From positions 5,337,001 through 5,401,000 of the forward strand of contig NZ_JABWRE020000001.1 of NCBI RefSeq assembly GCF_014268815.2: 64,000 nt of DNA, given 5' to 3'. The notes beneath the pieces are model-generated. The model made no database searches and had not been told where the DNA came from. It worked only from the letters and a program-made list of their open reading frames with translations. Position 1 is the first letter of the stretch, and the number at the start of each line of letters is the position of its first letter. Both the position numbers and the translations under genes were made by a program. Origin of the DNA: Pseudomonas urmiensis. Its GTDB lineage: Bacteria > Pseudomonadota > Gammaproteobacteria > Pseudomonadales > Pseudomonadaceae. This document shows, in pieces, positions 52,715 to 64,000 of this stretch.

Positions 52715-53599
52715 ATGCTTGGACGCTTTGGCAAGGATGCCGGTTCACTACTGGGGGTGGAAATAGCCCATGACTCGATACGCATGCTGCAAGTGCAGCG
52801 TCGACAAGGGCGCTACCGGGTACTCGCCTGGGCGCAAGAAGCGCTGGACGTGCCATTGCACGCAGATTGGTCAAAAGACTATCAGCCACTGATCAAAGCG
52901 CTGCGCAGCGCCTATCTGCGCAGTGGCTGCAAGCGCCCGCAAGTCGCCGTAGCGCTGCCTGGTGCTGAGGTGATCTGCAAGGTTTGCTCTCTACCGGCAG
53001 GGCTGACCGCCGCGCAGCTGGAGGAGCGGCTGCTCGCAGACGCAGAGCGGCTGTTTCCTTTTCCACTCGAAGACCTGGCCATGGATTTTCAGGTCATGGG
53101 CGTTTCGCCGCAGGCTGAGGGACATGTGGATGTCCTGGTGGCTGCCTGTCGTCAGCGCTCACTCGAGCTGTTGGAGCAGATGTTTGAAGAGGCAGGTTTG
53201 CAGGCCGTAGCGGTGGAGGTCGACAGTATCGCCCTGCGACGGGTTCTACCGGCTGGCAACCACGCTTTGCTGCGGATTGAATCGGCTGGTGCAGCTCTGC
53301 ATACCTGGTCTGACACGGGCTTGCCGCAACGTCAGGAGGTGCGCTTTGCCCCATCTGAACCTTGCGAAGCGCGTCTGGAGCGGGTTGCCCAGCTTTTCCA
53401 TGGTGCCACCCCGCAGGGGCTGATGGTTGCAACGCAACCTATAGAGCCTGGCTGGATCGACGGCTTACAGCAGCGCTTGGGGATACCTTGCGATCAGTTC
53501 CGCGCTCTACATGGGGTGCGGGGCGATGTAAAAGAACTCTCTTTGCTCGCGCCGTCCATGGCACTGGCCTGCGGCTTGGCGCTGGGAGGGGGACAATGA
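52715..53599 (+). CDS. pilM: Type IV pilus assembly protein PilM
   Basis: A 294-residue actin-like cytoplasmic protein that polymerises under the inner membrane and binds the PilN N-terminus. It begins MLGRFGKDAGSLLGVEIAHD, followed by VAVALPGAEVICKVCSLPAG (~81-100), and the phosphate-loop segment EVDSIALRRVL (~168-178). P. aeruginosa PilM has 354 residues, so the C-terminal part is clearly shorter. GGGAGG precedes the ATG at 52715. The stop overlaps pilN (ATGA). Confidence 0.9.
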   Translation: MLGRFGKDAGSLLGVEIAHDSIRMLQVQRRQGRYRVLAWAQEALDVPLHADWSKDYQPLIKALRSAYLRSGCKRPQVAVALPGAEVICKVCSLPAGLTAAQLEERLLADAERLFPFPLEDLAMDFQVMGVSPQAEGHVDVLVAACRQRSLELLEQMFEEAGLQAVAVEVDSIALRRVLPAGNHALLRIESAGAALHTWSDTGLPQRQEVRFAPSEPCEARLERVAQLFHGATPQGLMVATQPIEPGWIDGLQQRLGIPCDQFRALHGVRGDVKELSLLAPSMALACGLALGGGQ

Positions 53600-54135
53600 T
53601 GGTTCGCCTCAATCTATTGCCCTGGCGTGAGCGACAGCGACTGGCGGCAGTGCGACGGTTTCAGCGTGGTCTAGTGGTTAGCCTACTGTTCGCGCTTTGC
53701 GCGGTCATGGTGCTGGACCATATGGCGCGTCAGCGTGGGCTCCAGCAAGCCTCAAGGATTGCTGAGCGCCAAGCTGGCCTCGCGCAGCTGGATGGACAAC
53801 TGGAGAGCCTTGCTCAGTTGCGCCAGGCGCGTGAGCGCACGCTGGCACAATCAGTTGCCCTGGCGGCCTTGAGGGTGGACCAGGGCGTACTGCCAAGACT
53901 GTTCGCCGAGTTGGAAAGGGCGTTGTCGGAGGGGCTGCAACTCACCGACCTGTCCTTGCAAGACGGGCAGCTTGAATTGACCGGGCTGGCGGCGTCTTCG
54001 GCTGTGGTCGCTCAGTTTATGCGCGAACTGCAACAGTCACGGCTACTTGAAGGGTTGGAACTCAAGCAAATCAAGGCGCATTCCCAGGGCGATGAGTTCC
54101 TGCTGCTGGCCCGTTTGCCGGCGCTTTCCAAGTGA
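53596..54135 (+). CDS. pilN: Type IV pilus assembly protein PilN
   Basis: A 179-residue bitopic protein. The N-terminal cytoplasmic motif VRLNLLPWRERQR (~3-15) is the conserved PilM-binding peptide. It is followed by one helix (LVVSLLFALCAVMVL, ~27-41), a coiled coil (~45-95) and a ferredoxin-like periplasmic domain (~100-175). Two adjacent ATGs (53596 and 53599) are possible starts; the first has GGGAGG spaced suitably. It overlaps pilM and pilO by 4 bp each. Confidence 0.9.
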   Translation: MMVRLNLLPWRERQRLAAVRRFQRGLVVSLLFALCAVMVLDHMARQRGLQQASRIAERQAGLAQLDGQLESLAQLRQARERTLAQSVALAALRVDQGVLPRLFAELERALSEGLQLTDLSLQDGQLELTGLAASSAVVAQFMRELQQSRLLEGLELKQIKAHSQGDEFLLLARLPALSK

Positions 54136-55148
54136 TTGGCGCGTGGTTGCCCGAATGGCAGGGGCTTGCTGTCAGTTCTCGAGCGTTCAAGGTAGTGGCC
54201 CTGGCTGCTCCCGCCTTGCTGGTGTTGGGCCTGGGCTGGCTGTTACGACTGCAAGAGCCACAGCAATCGTATCGGCAGGGTTCTGAGGTGCTCGTCGAGT
54301 TGGCGCGGGCGCACGCGCAAAAGTCGCAGCAGATGCAGGATCTGCCGACTATCAAGGCCGCGCTGGCTGATAGCCAAGTCCAGCTACAAGACGCCCGTTG
54401 GCGCCTCGCGGCGGGAGAGGACATGAGTGATCTGCTCGACCAATTGGCCAGTTCCGGACACGCCCATGGACTGTCGTTCGAACGGCTCGATGTGCTGGAG
54501 GAGGTCCAGGCCAGCGACTATTGGGTTGCGCCTTTGCAGATTGAAGTCATGGGTAGCTATTCGGCGTTGCGCATGTGGCTCGACGAGTGGCTGGGGCAAA
54601 TGCGCTTGTTGCGCCCCTCAGGGCTGCGCCTGGAAGCAGCGCAGGGCCGCACAGGCGTGTTGCGGATGCGTCTGCAGGTTCAGGCTTATCACGCCGGGCA
54701 TACGCTGCCGCTGCCATTGTCGCTGGCTCATGAACCAGCCCGGGAAGCCACCGAGGCGCCTCGCTCAGATCCGTTCCAATCTTGGTCATCGAGGCTCGCA
54801 GTGGATGGTTTGGCCAGGGTGCCGCTGGCACAACTGGAAATGGTCGGCAGCCTTTCGCGTGCTGGCCAATCGCAGGCGCTGGTGTGGTCAGCGGGCCGAA
54901 TCTATCGGGTCAAGGTGGGCGATCCCCTGGGCAGGGATGAGGGCGTCGTCACGCGCATCGATGAGCGCCAGATAGAAGTGCTTGAACGAGTGTTCCTCGG
55001 GGGTGCCTGGCAGCACCGGTCGACGTATCTCGCGCTCAGGAAGCGCGCGGGCAAAGGGGTCAAGGATGAGCGTGAAGCAGCTGTCGGTGTGGGTAGTGGC
55101 AATGATCCTGTGGATTCAGGGGGCGTCAGCGGCGACTTACGAGGGTGA
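54132..55148 (+). CDS. pilO: PilO-PilP fusion protein of the type IV pilus alignment complex
   Basis: A 338-residue protein. Residues ~1-200 fit PilO: a short cytoplasmic start, one helix (VVALAAPALLVLGLGWLL, ~21-38), a coiled coil and a ferredoxin-like domain (YWVAPLQIEVMGSYSALRMW, ~130-149). Residues ~213-305 fit PilP: DPFQSWSSRL, PLAQLEMVGSLSRAGQSQAL (~231-250) and YRVKVGDPLGRDEGVVTRID (~258-277). In P. aeruginosa these are two proteins and PilP is a separate lipoprotein; here there is no lipobox or second start. GTG start overlapping the pilN stop (GTGA). The last 27 codons overlap pilQ. Confidence 0.85.
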   Translation: MIGAWLPEWQGLAVSSRAFKVVALAAPALLVLGLGWLLRLQEPQQSYRQGSEVLVELARAHAQKSQQMQDLPTIKAALADSQVQLQDARWRLAAGEDMSDLLDQLASSGHAHGLSFERLDVLEEVQASDYWVAPLQIEVMGSYSALRMWLDEWLGQMRLLRPSGLRLEAAQGRTGVLRMRLQVQAYHAGHTLPLPLSLAHEPAREATEAPRSDPFQSWSSRLAVDGLARVPLAQLEMVGSLSRAGQSQALVWSAGRIYRVKVGDPLGRDEGVVTRIDERQIEVLERVFLGGAWQHRSTYLALRKRAGKGVKDEREAAVGVGSGNDPVDSGGVSGDLRG

Positions 55149-56337
55149 ACCGTTGTCGTTGAACTTCCAGGACGTAGAAGTGCGCTCGATCCTACAAGTG
55201 CTGGCTGACTACGCCGGGATCAATCTGGTGGTCAGCGACTCGGTCACTGGCAACATCACCTTGCGGCTGGAGCAGGTGCCCTGGGATAAGGCCTTGGACC
55301 TGGTACTGCGCAGCAAGGGGCTGGCCCGGCGCCAAGAGGGGAGTGTCCTGCTGGTAGCGCCAGTGGCCGAGTTGGCGGGGCAGTCACGCGAGGCGCAGTT
55401 GGGGCTGGAGCTCGATGCACAGTTGCAGCCGCTGGTTCGCGAGCTGCTGCCCATCCATCACGCCAAGGCGAGCGAACTTGCCGAGCTGTTGCGGGCCACG
55501 CTCGCCGAAGCGGGAGAAGCTGGGCGCGGCAGCCTGAGCGTGGATGTGCGCACCAACACCTTGGTTGCCCACCAGCCGGCAGCGCGACTCAAAGAGTTGC
55601 GACGCTTGGTCGCGCAACTGGATGTGCCTGTGCGTCAGGTCATGATCGAGGCGCGCATCGTCGAGGCCAATGTCGATTACGAGAAAAGCCTGGGTGTGCG
55701 TTGGGGCGCGTCATTCTCGGCGGGCGATGCGCAGCTGACTAACGGCCTGTTTGTCGACCTTGGTGTCGATCGCGCCACATCCGGGGTGGGTTTGGGGTTG
55801 CTGCGTGGCGATACGTTGCTCGATCTTGAGCTCAGTGCCATGGAAAAAAGCGGCAATGGCGAGATCATCTCCCAGCCCAAAGTGGTTACGGCAGACAAGG
55901 AGACCGCCCGCATCCTCAAGGGCACCGAGGTGCCCTATCAGGAGACCAGCAGAAACGGCGCGACCTCTATCTCCTTTCGCGAAGCATCGCTGTCGCTGGA
56001 GGTCACACCACAAATTACGCCAGACGGTAGCGTTATCATGACGGTCAAGGTGACCAAGGACGAGCCAGACTTCGTCAATGCCTTGAACAACGTACCGCCG
56101 ATTCGCAAGAACGAGGTCAATGCCAAGGTCCGGGTGGCGGATGGCCAAACCATTGTCATCGGTGGCGTCTACTCGACTTCGCAAAACAATGTGGTCGACA
56201 AGGTGCCATTTTTCGGCGATCTGCCGTATGTTGGGCGGCTGTTTCGACGCGATGCATTACAAGAGAAAAAATCCGAGCTGCTGGTCTTCCTGACTCCGCG
56301 TATCATGAGTGACCAGGCGATTGCTGTGAGTCGTTGA
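55066..56337 (+). CDS. pilQ: Short type IV pilus secretin PilQ
   Basis: A 423-residue outer-membrane secretin with a signal peptide (~1-24, IQGASAATY). It has an STN-like/N0 domain ([20 protein letters not shown], ~30-49), a secretin N1 domain (~125-190) and the C-terminal secretin barrel ([20 protein letters not shown], ~266-285; [20 protein letters not shown], ~364-383; [10 protein letters not shown]). P. aeruginosa PilQ is ~714 residues with AMIN domains that bind peptidoglycan; these are absent. The ATG at 55066 has AAAGGGG upstream and overlaps the pilO frame by 83 bp. aroK follows in 4 bp. Confidence 0.92.
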   Translation: MSVKQLSVWVVAMILWIQGASAATYEGEPLSLNFQDVEVRSILQVLADYAGINLVVSDSVTGNITLRLEQVPWDKALDLVLRSKGLARRQEGSVLLVAPVAELAGQSREAQLGLELDAQLQPLVRELLPIHHAKASELAELLRATLAEAGEAGRGSLSVDVRTNTLVAHQPAARLKELRRLVAQLDVPVRQVMIEARIVEANVDYEKSLGVRWGASFSAGDAQLTNGLFVDLGVDRATSGVGLGLLRGDTLLDLELSAMEKSGNGEIISQPKVVTADKETARILKGTEVPYQETSRNGATSISFREASLSLEVTPQITPDGSVIMTVKVTKDEPDFVNALNNVPPIRKNEVNAKVRVADGQTIVIGGVYSTSQNNVVDKVPFFGDLPYVGRLFRRDALQEKKSELLVFLTPRIMSDQAIAVSR

Positions 56338-56341
56338 TTCT

Positions 56342-56860
56342 GTGCGAAATTTGATACTTGTAGGCCCCATGGGTGCTGGTAAAAGCACCATCGGTCGCCT
56401 TTTGGCCAAAGAGCTGCGTTTGCTGTTCAAGGATTCCGACAAGGAAATCGAGCTGCGAACCGGCGCCAATATCCCGTGGATCTTCGACAAGGAAGGCGAA
56501 CCGGGTTTCCGTGATCGTGAAGAGGCGATGATCGCCGAGCTCTGCGAGCTGGACGGCGTGGTCGTGGCCACCGGTGGCGGCGCAGTGATGCGTGAGGCCA
56601 ATCGCCAGGCACTGCACGCCGGCGGACGAGTGATCTACCTGCACGCCTCGGTGGAGCAGCAGGTCGGCCGCACCGCACGTGATCGCAATCGCCCGCTGTT
56701 GCGCACAGCCAATCCCGAGGCGACCTTGCGTGCGCTGCTGGAATCGCGCGATCCGCTCTACCGCGAGATCGCTGACCTGGTGGTGGAAACCGACGAACGG
56801 CCACCGCGCATGGTGGTGCTCGACATCCTCGAGCGCCTGGAGAAGTTGCCGCCCCGCTGA
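56342..56860 (+). CDS. aroK: Shikimate kinase
   Basis: A 172-residue kinase phosphorylating shikimate in aromatic amino acid synthesis. P-loop [15 protein letters not shown] (~8-22), [20 protein letters not shown] (~31-50), [10 protein letters not shown] (~54-63) and [12 protein letters not shown] (~74-85). It starts with GTG at 56342 (GTG CGA AAT), 4 bp after pilQ, so it is probably read from the pil operon. aroB follows after 98 bp. Confidence 0.97.
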   Translation: MRNLILVGPMGAGKSTIGRLLAKELRLLFKDSDKEIELRTGANIPWIFDKEGEPGFRDREEAMIAELCELDGVVVATGGGAVMREANRQALHAGGRVIYLHASVEQQVGRTARDRNRPLLRTANPEATLRALLESRDPLYREIADLVVETDERPPRMVVLDILERLEKLPPR

Positions 56861-56958
56861 GCCGGGGACTATCCTCGGCAGCCAATGCCGAGGCAGGGTT
56901 CAACGTTACCGCGCGGATTGCACTGGCGATGCCGCGCCCAAGCACATTGTGGGGATAC

Positions 56959-58056
56959 ATGCAGACACTAAAGGTCGATCTGGGCGAACGCAGCTACCCG
57001 ATCTACATTGGCGAAGGCCTGTTGGACCAGCCTGAGTTGCTGGCACCGCACATTGCCGGCCGGCAAGTCGCCATCGTTTCCAACGAGACCGTCGCGCCGC
57101 TGTATCTCGAACGCTTGAGTCGCACCCTGGGCGCCTACTCGGTGGTGCATGTGGTGCTGCCCGACGGCGAAGCCTACAAGAACTGGGAAACCCTGCAACT
57201 GATCTTCGATGGCCTGCTCAGCGCACGCCATGATCGGCGTACCACCGTGGTCGCACTGGGCGGAGGGGTGATCGGTGACATGGCGGGTTTCGCTGCCGCT
57301 TGCTATCAGCGCGGTGTCGATTTCATTCAAGTGCCGACCACGCTGTTGTCCCAGGTCGATTCCTCGGTTGGCGGCAAGACCGGCATCAACCACCCGCTTG
57401 GCAAGAACATGGTCGGTGCCTTCTATCAGCCCAATGCGGTGCTGATCGACACCACTACCCTCAAGACCCTGCCAGAGCGCGAGCTGTCGGCAGGGCTTGC
57501 CGAAGTCATCAAGTACGGCCTGATCTGCGACAAGCCGTTCCTTGACTGGCTCGAAGAAAATATGACGGCCCTGCGTGGCCTGGATAACGCTGCCCTGACC
57601 GAGGCCATTCGCCGCTCCTGCGCGGCCAAGGCTGCGGTGGTCGGGGCTGACGAGCGTGAGTCTGGCGTGCGTGCGACCCTCAACCTGGGTCATACCTTTG
57701 GCCATGCCATCGAGACCCACATGGGCTACGGCGTCTGGCTGCACGGCGAAGCCGTGGCAGCAGGCACGGTAATGGCCCTGGAAATGTCCATGCGCCTGGG
57801 CTGGATCGACCAGCCGGCGCGTGATCGCGCTATTCGCCTGCTGCAGGACGCAGGATTGCCGGTGGTGCCCCCACAGGAAATGACCCCGGCGCATTTCATG
57901 GAGCATATGGCGGTCGACAAAAAGGTTCTCGACGGTCGCTTGCGCCTGGTGCTGTTGCGCCAGCTGGGCGGTGCCGTGATTACCGACGACTATCCGAAAG
58001 AGATCCTTCAGGCCACGCTGGCAGCGGATTACCGCGCGATCGTGGCCCAGCTTTGA
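56959..58056 (+). CDS. aroB: 3-dehydroquinate synthase
   Basis: A 365-residue NAD- and Zn-dependent enzyme for the second step of the shikimate pathway. Signatures are [20 protein letters not shown] (~69-88), [20 protein letters not shown] (~98-117), [20 protein letters not shown] (~129-148) and [20 protein letters not shown] (~244-263), with metal-binding Glu and His. The ATG at 56959 gives the standard [18 protein letters not shown] start. Confidence 0.98.
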   Translation: MQTLKVDLGERSYPIYIGEGLLDQPELLAPHIAGRQVAIVSNETVAPLYLERLSRTLGAYSVVHVVLPDGEAYKNWETLQLIFDGLLSARHDRRTTVVALGGGVIGDMAGFAAACYQRGVDFIQVPTTLLSQVDSSVGGKTGINHPLGKNMVGAFYQPNAVLIDTTTLKTLPERELSAGLAEVIKYGLICDKPFLDWLEENMTALRGLDNAALTEAIRRSCAAKAAVVGADERESGVRATLNLGHTFGHAIETHMGYGVWLHGEAVAAGTVMALEMSMRLGWIDQPARDRAIRLLQDAGLPVVPPQEMTPAHFMEHMAVDKKVLDGRLRLVLLRQLGGAVITDDYPKEILQATLAADYRAIVAQL

Positions 58057-58071
58057 GGTTGTGACAGCGCA

Positions 58072-59688
58072 ATGACCAGTTTGCATGCCGATGAGGCGTT
58101 TCTCGACCATTACCAACTGAGCCACGATCCGTTCGCGCCGCGTGTGCCCGGCTTCAAGTTCTTCCCCGCCCAGCGCAAGCCGGTGTTGGGGCAACTGCAT
58201 CACCTGGCCCGCTACAGCCAGCTGATGCTGGTAGTCACCGGCCCGGTGGGCAGCGGCAAGACCCTGCTGCGCCAGGCGCTGGTGGCAAGCACCAACAAAC
58301 AGTCGGTACAGAGCGTGGTGGTTTCTGCCCGTGGCGCCAGCGATGCTGCCAGCGTGCTCGGCCAGGTGGCCCAGGCGCTTGGGGTAGCCCAGGCCGAGGT
58401 GCAAGCCATTCTGTCCCAGGTGGTACAACTGGCGCTGACCGGCCAGGAAGTCTATCTGTTGGTGGACGATGCGGAACAACTCGGCGAGTCGGCACTCCAA
58501 GCGTTGCTGGAGTTGGCGGCGGGGGTTCCGGAAGGGCGTCCGCACGTGTTCCTGTTCGGTGAGCCCTCGCTGATCGCAGGGTTGGATGAGCTCAATGCTG
58601 ATGGTGATCGTTTCCACGTCATCGAGCTTGCCCCCTACAGCGAGGAAGAAACCCGCGAGTATCTGGAGCAACGCCTGGAGGGCGCTGGCCGGGGCATCGA
58701 GGTGTTCAGCGCTGAACAGATCGTCGATATCCATGAACATTCGGACGGCTGGCCTGGCACTATCAACCAGGTCGCCCGCGATACCTTGATCGAAGCCATG
58801 ATCGCCACCCGCAGTACGGCGAAGCGACCATCCATGGGGTTCAAAATGCCTAAAAAACACGTGCTCGCGCTGTCTGCTGTCGTAGTGGTCGCCGTTGCTG
58901 CGGCGGTCCTGATGCCCAAGAAGGGCGCCGATAAAGCCCCTACCGACGCGCCTGCGGCCCAGGCCCAGCTGCCGTTGGGTGAAGGCCAGCCGGGCAACGC
59001 CCAGGCCAACAATGGCAACCCTGCCATCGAGTTCTCCGGCTCCTCCCAGCCAATGCCACTGCCGCTGGTAGGTCAGTCGCAGCCGGTCATGCGCGAGCCG
59101 CTAGCCCAGGCCGCAGGCATGGGCGATGGCGAAGAGGGCGGTCCAGCTGGCAACACTGCGTTACAACCCGCCAACCCGCCGACCGTTACCACCATTGCGC
59201 CGCCTGAAGGTGTTCCTGCGGGGCCAGCTGCGGCGCCTGCGCAGCCAATCGCCAGCGCGCCAAGCCAGCCGGTTGCGCCTGCGCCAAAGCCTGTTGCAAC
59301 CCAGCCGGCCAAACCGGTAGCGCCTGCCAAGCCAGCGCCCGCTCCGACTCAGGTTGCAACCGCCAAGCCAGCGGCTAAACCTGCTGCTGGTGGTAGTGGT
59401 AACAGCGGCTGGTACTCGGGCCAAAAACCTGGCAATTACGTGGTGCAGATCCTCGGCACCAGCTCCGAAGCATCGGCCCAGTCGTTCGTCAAAGCGCAGG
59501 GTGGCGACTATCGCTACTTCAAGAAAACCCTGCAGGGCAAGCCACTGTACGTCGTCACTTACGGCAACTTCGCCAACCGTGATGCAGCGGTTGCGGCAAT
59601 CAAGAACTTGCCAGCGAAGGTCCAGGCTGGTAAACCTTGGCCACGTACCGTTGCCAGCGTCCAACAAGAGCTGGCTACGGCTCGCTGA
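58072..59688 (+). CDS. DamX-like AAA ATPase with SPOR domain
   Basis: A 538-residue protein. The N-terminal cytoplasmic AAA/ExeA-like ATPase has Walker A GPVGSGKT (57-64) and Walker B VYLLVDDAEQL (~126-136). One membrane helix (HVLALSAVVVVAVAAAVLM, ~263-281), a long Ala/Pro/Gln linker (~285-440) and a C-terminal SPOR domain (GNYVVQILGTSSEASAQSFV, ~453-472; YVVTYGNFANRDAAVAAIKN, ~495-514) follow. The position after aroB and the SPOR domain match DamX, a septal division protein. The intact ATPase motifs are notable. It lies 15 bp after aroB. Confidence 0.9.
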   Translation: MTSLHADEAFLDHYQLSHDPFAPRVPGFKFFPAQRKPVLGQLHHLARYSQLMLVVTGPVGSGKTLLRQALVASTNKQSVQSVVVSARGASDAASVLGQVAQALGVAQAEVQAILSQVVQLALTGQEVYLLVDDAEQLGESALQALLELAAGVPEGRPHVFLFGEPSLIAGLDELNADGDRFHVIELAPYSEEETREYLEQRLEGAGRGIEVFSAEQIVDIHEHSDGWPGTINQVARDTLIEAMIATRSTAKRPSMGFKMPKKHVLALSAVVVVAVAAAVLMPKKGADKAPTDAPAAQAQLPLGEGQPGNAQANNGNPAIEFSGSSQPMPLPLVGQSQPVMREPLAQAAGMGDGEEGGPAGNTALQPANPPTVTTIAPPEGVPAGPAAAPAQPIASAPSQPVAPAPKPVATQPAKPVAPAKPAPAPTQVATAKPAAKPAAGGSGNSGWYSGQKPGNYVVQILGTSSEASAQSFVKAQGGDYRYFKKTLQGKPLYVVTYGNFANRDAAVAAIKNLPAKVQAGKPWPRTVASVQQELATAR

Positions 59689-59748
59689 TACCTTCCGGGC
59701 GGCACCACCCCGCTGCCCAGATGCTGAGCGACTCCTGACTTTCGTCTA

Positions 59749-59780
59749 GCCTGCTGCGTTCAAACGCGGCAGGCTTTTCT
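59749..59780 (+). terminator. Intrinsic terminator after the DamX-like gene
   Basis: GCCTGCTGCGTT and AACGCGGCAGGC (one wobble) form a stem followed by TTTTCT, 60 bp after the stop at 59688; it separates the pil-aro-damX unit from gltB. Confidence 0.85.
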
Positions 59781-60062
59781 GTCCCAGACTGCCGGCCACA
59801 AGCCCTCTCTTGCAGTCCAGGCTGAAACGCTTCAGACTCCGACCAATGCCGTACCACGGCGACAGGTCAAAAACATTCAAAATTGCGACATAAATTTACA
59901 ACGATTCGTCGTTAGAATTTGTGAGCTTCACTGTCGCTGTGCAACAATGGTTTCACGTTGCCCCCCGCAAAAAAGCTGGCATTCGACCGGTGTGGATGGT
60001 AAGTGGTTGTACTAAAAAGAGATTTGCCTCCGTCGAGAGGTGAACCTGGTGAGAATGTGTCT
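59781..60062 (+). promoter_or_regulatory. Upstream region and leader of gltB
   Basis: This stretch is non-coding. An AT-rich part (59870-59925) holds the dyad AACGA-TTCG-TCGTT (59900-59913) next to a TAGAAT -10-like hexamer (59913-59918), so promoter and operator probably overlap there, 145-165 bp before the gltB ATG. No clear -35 at the right spacing is visible, and I could not assign a regulator. Confidence 0.4.

Positions 60063-64000
<3,938 letters not shown>

Noticed and set aside
56968..58860. 630-codon minus-strand frame opposite aroB and the DamX-like gene
   Set aside because: It crosses two well-supported plus-strand genes and carries no motif.

Overview
The window is a GC-rich, densely coded chromosomal segment of a Pseudomonas, most likely the P. 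putida group. Three things point there. The gene blocks have the typical Pseudomonas order: ftsYEX-rpoH, thiSG-trmB, hemW-rdgB-metW-metX-yggT-proC-yggS, and pilMNOPQ-aroK-aroB-damX-gltB. There is a coniferyl-aldehyde dehydrogenase of the CalB type. Many intergenic gaps carry short palindromic (REP) elements built on gcgggcaagcccgctcc, including one copy of the form with a ccggcctcttcg head and a tacagg tail. Almost everything is core housekeeping. I see no prophage, transposase, CRISPR array, rRNA or tRNA.

Layout. 1-1507: end of a 2-aminoethylphosphonate-type ABC transporter. 1772-4520: an overlapping pair of little-studied genes (DUF2868 membrane protein and DUF3482 GTPase), divergent from folA. 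5125-7815: cystine transporter tcyP divergent from a periplasmic phosphorylcholine phosphatase (pchP). 7977-9818: ilvD. 10313-11368: a short MgtE-type Mg2+ transporter. 11391-11859: an unusual repeat locus with a 12-unit 14-bp array, a large REP palindrome, an 18-unit 9-bp array and a 25-nt inverted repeat. 11874-17615: rlmI, an HDOD protein, mutM, a gamma-glutamyltranspeptidase, ferredoxin and coaD. 17836-20969: calB, a TetR regulator and a sulfurtransferase. 21007-25520: a YheT hydrolase, rsmD and a heterodimer-type M16 peptidase pair. 25753-29981: ftsYEX and rpoH, the latter with a good AlgU/sigma-E type promoter. 30137-33165: mtgA, a DUF423 protein, thiS, thiG and trmB. 33428-40028: a nine-gene minus-strand run from DUF3392 to yggS. 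40094-47306: pilT, an NlpC/P60 hydrolase, a TM2 protein, an FtsN-like SPOR protein, argS and priA. 47486-49973: rpmE, a secreted nuclease and malic enzyme. 50096-64000: PBP1a divergent from a compact type IV pilus assembly operon, then aroK, aroB, a DamX-like protein and the first two thirds of gltB.

How the parts relate. Envelope growth is well represented (ftsEX, mtgA, ponA, two SPOR proteins, NlpC/P60). The pil operon is reduced: PilO and PilP are fused in one frame and PilQ lacks the N-terminal AMIN region. It therefore resembles a Haemophilus ComA-E DNA-uptake set as much as a full twitching-motility apparatus. Methionine (metX, metW), proline (proC), arginine charging (argS), thiamine (thiSG), aromatic (aroKB), valine/isoleucine (ilvD) and glutamate (gltB) functions are interspersed.

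The most unusual structures are the repeat locus at 11391-11859, the PilO-PilP fusion with a short PilQ, an intrinsic terminator embedded in the signal-peptide codons of the nuclease gene at 47742-47772, and paired ATTGTA-N-ACA boxes 22 bp apart upstream of the malic enzyme gene. No wholly new multi-gene system is evident; the DUF2868/DUF3482 pair is the best candidate for an uncharacterised functional unit.
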